From assembly GCA_040255445.1 (NCBI GenBank), contig JBDZUZ010000200.1, positions 1 to 5,790 on the forward strand: a DNA stretch of 5,790 nt, in the 5' to 3' direction. The notes beneath the pieces were generated by a model. That model ran no database searches. It had not been told where the DNA came from and worked only from the letters and a program-made list of their open reading frames with translations. Below are positions 4,639 through 5,790 of the stretch, one piece after another. A program made the translations under genes and the position numbers. Source of the stretch: JBDZUZ01 sp040255445. GTDB lineage: Bacteria; Planctomycetota; Phycisphaerae; Phycisphaerales; UBA1924. Position 1 is the stretch's first letter, and the number at the start of each line of letters is the position of its first letter.

Positions 4639-5580
4639 TTAGAGTGCCCAGCGGCGATTGGGTTGGCGGTTGTCGTTGTGGTTGTTGGGGCCGGGGTGGG
4701 CGTTGCCGCGGTTGTTGGGGCCGCGGAACTGGTGGGGTTGCTGTGAGCGTGGGCCGGGGGCGGGTGAGCGCATGTTGCGGTCACGCTGGTCTGGGCGCTG
4801 CATGTCCGGACGCTGCATGTCGGGCCGGCGCATTTCGGGGCGCTGCATGTTTGGGCGTTGCATGTTGGGGCCGCGGTTGTCCATGTGGCGGCGGTTGGGG
4901 CTGGCGCGGTCGTTGAAGCCGCGGGGTGTGGGCGGTGGCGTGCGGCGGTCCGTCATGTCGCGGTGCGGCATGCCGCGGTGCATCTGGCGGGGGTCGGAGC
5001 GTTGGGCGTTGTGTGGTGAGAAGCCGCGGTGCATGGGGCCGGGGATGCGGTGTTGCTGGGCGCGGCTGTGTGAGCGCGACGGATTGAAGGGGCGGAGTTG
5101 TTCGAGTTGACGCGGGTCGAAGCCGCGCTGGCCGAACTGGCGTTGGCTGAACTGGCGCGGACCGAACTGCCGCGGACTGAATCGGCGCTGTTCGAAGCCG
5201 CGCTGGTCCGGGCCGCGCTGAGCAGGCCCGCGGTTGTCGAATCCGCGATGATCGAACCGCGAGTCGGGTCGGCTGAACGCTTCGGGACGCGGGCGGGCGT
5301 GGTTGGCGCGGGGGGCGGAGCGCTGATCACCACGGCGGTCGTCGCCGCGGTCGTCGCGCATCTGGTTGCGGGGCTTTGGCGCGGGCTCATCGCGGTTGCG
5401 CCGGTCGAGTTCGCGGCGATCATCGGATTGGCGGGGCGCACCTTCGCGGCCGGGCTGGCGCTCGGCGCGGTCCTCGCGCTCGATGCGGACACGGCGCTCG
5501 GTGCGCTGCTCGGGTTGCATGTCGGGTTCGGGCTGGCCGGCGAGGGTGGCCAGTGAGAGCAGGATGGCGGTGGTGAGCAT
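4639..5580 (-). CDS. Secreted arginine-rich low-complexity protein, unknown function
   Basis: A 313-aa protein I do not recognise. MLTTAILLSLATLAG (1-15) looks like a signal peptide with cleavage near Gly15-Gln16, so the rest is probably exported. By my count about 67 residues (21%) are Arg, with one Lys (69) and no Cys; Gln, Pro, Asp, Asn, Gly and His make up most of the remainder. Three zones are visible: an Arg/Glu/Asp mixed-charge zone (about 20-90); RGF/RRF/RQF repeats with aromatic spacing (about 111-154); and Met-Gln-Arg-Pro units (about 239-264), before an Asn/His/Pro tail ending RRWAL. It is surely disordered. Start chosen at 5580: AAGGAG (5587-5592, complement) is 6 nt upstream and the signal peptide begins there; the frame stays open to 5730 only through repeat DNA. 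Possible roles are polyanion or cell-wall binding, or condensate-like scaffolding; all are guesses. Confidence 0.75.
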   Translation of the reverse strand: MLTTAILLSLATLAGQPEPDMQPEQRTERRVRIEREDRAERQPGREGAPRQSDDRRELDRRNRDEPAPKPRNQMRDDRGDDRRGDQRSAPRANHARPRPEAFSRPDSRFDHRGFDNRGPAQRGPDQRGFEQRRFSPRQFGPRQFSQRQFGQRGFDPRQLEQLRPFNPSRSHSRAQQHRIPGPMHRGFSPHNAQRSDPRQMHRGMPHRDMTDRRTPPPTPRGFNDRASPNRRHMDNRGPNMQRPNMQRPEMRRPDMQRPDMQRPDQRDRNMRSPAPGPRSQQPHQFRGPNNRGNAHPGPNNHNDNRQPNRRWAL

Positions 5581-5586
5581 TGGGGG

Positions 5587-5592
5587 CTCCTT
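5587..5592 (-). promoter_or_regulatory. Ribosome binding site deciding the start of the arginine-rich gene
   Basis: On the minus strand AAGGAG is followed by CCCCCA and then ATG (5578-5580), a near-ideal spacing of 6 nt. It fixes the start at 5580 and excludes the 50-residue upstream extension, which is translated repeat DNA. Confidence 0.75.
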
Positions 5593-5662
5593 GGTTGCGG
5601 ATGGCTCAACGATCGTGACTGGGGGGTATTGCGGGGAGCGGGGAGTACGGGGACAGGAGAAA

Positions 5663-5710
5663 GGGACACAGGGACAAAGGGACACAGGGACAAAGGGACG
5701 GAGGGACAGA
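5663..5710. repeat. 8-bp purine-rich tandem array (GGGACAAA/GGGACACA)
   Basis: Six gapless units: GGGACACA, GGGACAAA, GGGACACA, GGGACAAA, GGGACGGA, GGGACAGA. The first four alternate with a 16-bp period, as in the array at 4527-4558. It lies about 80 bp upstream of the arginine-rich gene's start, in its probable promoter region. Confidence 0.75.
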
Positions 5711-5790
5711 GTGAGGAAAGAGGAAGGCACAGAGGCTGAGGTGGCCCACGAATGGCGGACTCAACGGGGAGCCGGCATACTCGCCGGTGA
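5711..5790. other. Window end, no supported gene
   Basis: No coding region is supported. The only structure is CCGGC (5772-5776) pairing with GCCGG (5783-5787) around six bases, which could be a terminator for a gene beyond the window. Confidence 0.3.

Noticed and set aside
5098..5556. + strand open frame (152 aa) with AEL-type repeats and hydrophobic stretches
   Set aside because: It is antisense to the arginine-rich gene. Its apparent repeats are the complement of the RGF/RQF repeats, and no ribosome binding site is seen.
5581..5730. Upstream extension of the arginine-rich gene to an ATG at 5730
   Set aside because: The added 50 residues translate the GGGACAAA array, and the signal peptide and ribosome binding site both point to 5580.

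Overview
The window is high-GC bacterial DNA with short genes on both strands and intergenic stretches full of hairpins and short tandem repeats. The gene set and the style of the repeats (TATAGG-like, GGCACGAA-like and CCCTTCGGG hairpin sequences) suggest a planctomycete, perhaps of the Phycisphaerae type. That assignment is inference from pattern and is not proven by any gene here.

Layout, left to right. (1) 1-330, +: C-terminal part of a CYTH-fold protein (class IV adenylate cyclase / thiamine triphosphatase superfamily), with an apparent frameshift at a C7 run. (2) 331-463: convergent gap with a hairpin. (3) 464-1417, -: a 317-aa pentapeptide-repeat protein, visibly richer in A+T than everything around it and probably acquired from elsewhere. 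(4) About 1598-2495: a compact mobile-element-like unit. It holds a REP-associated tyrosine transposase (RAYT, 1732-2379, -) flanked by two inverted copies of a hairpin with an identical 30-nt core. (5) 2496-3061: a non-coding stretch with an 18-bp tandem repeat, several hairpins (two with the same CCACGG...CCGTGG arms as the RAYT-flanking repeats) and an 11-bp tandem array running into the next gene's stop codon. (6) 3062-3844, -: a secreted dienelactone-hydrolase-family protein with an intact Cys-Asp-His triad. (7) 3892-4308, +: a group II truncated hemoglobin, divergent from (6), followed after 26 bp by (8) a small PspC-domain membrane protein (4335-4520), probably in one operon. (9) 4521-4638: an 8-bp purine-rich tandem array and a hairpin between convergent genes. 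(10) 4639-5580, -: a secreted, extremely arginine-rich low-complexity protein of 313 aa with a clear ribosome binding site. (11) 5581-5790: a second 8-bp purine-rich array, no supported gene.

The genes do not form one pathway. The globin-PspC pair is the only likely operon. The parts most worth a second look are the RAYT unit with its matching hairpins, the related hairpins left nearby, the compositionally foreign pentapeptide gene beside it, and the arginine-rich secreted protein, for which I recognise no family.
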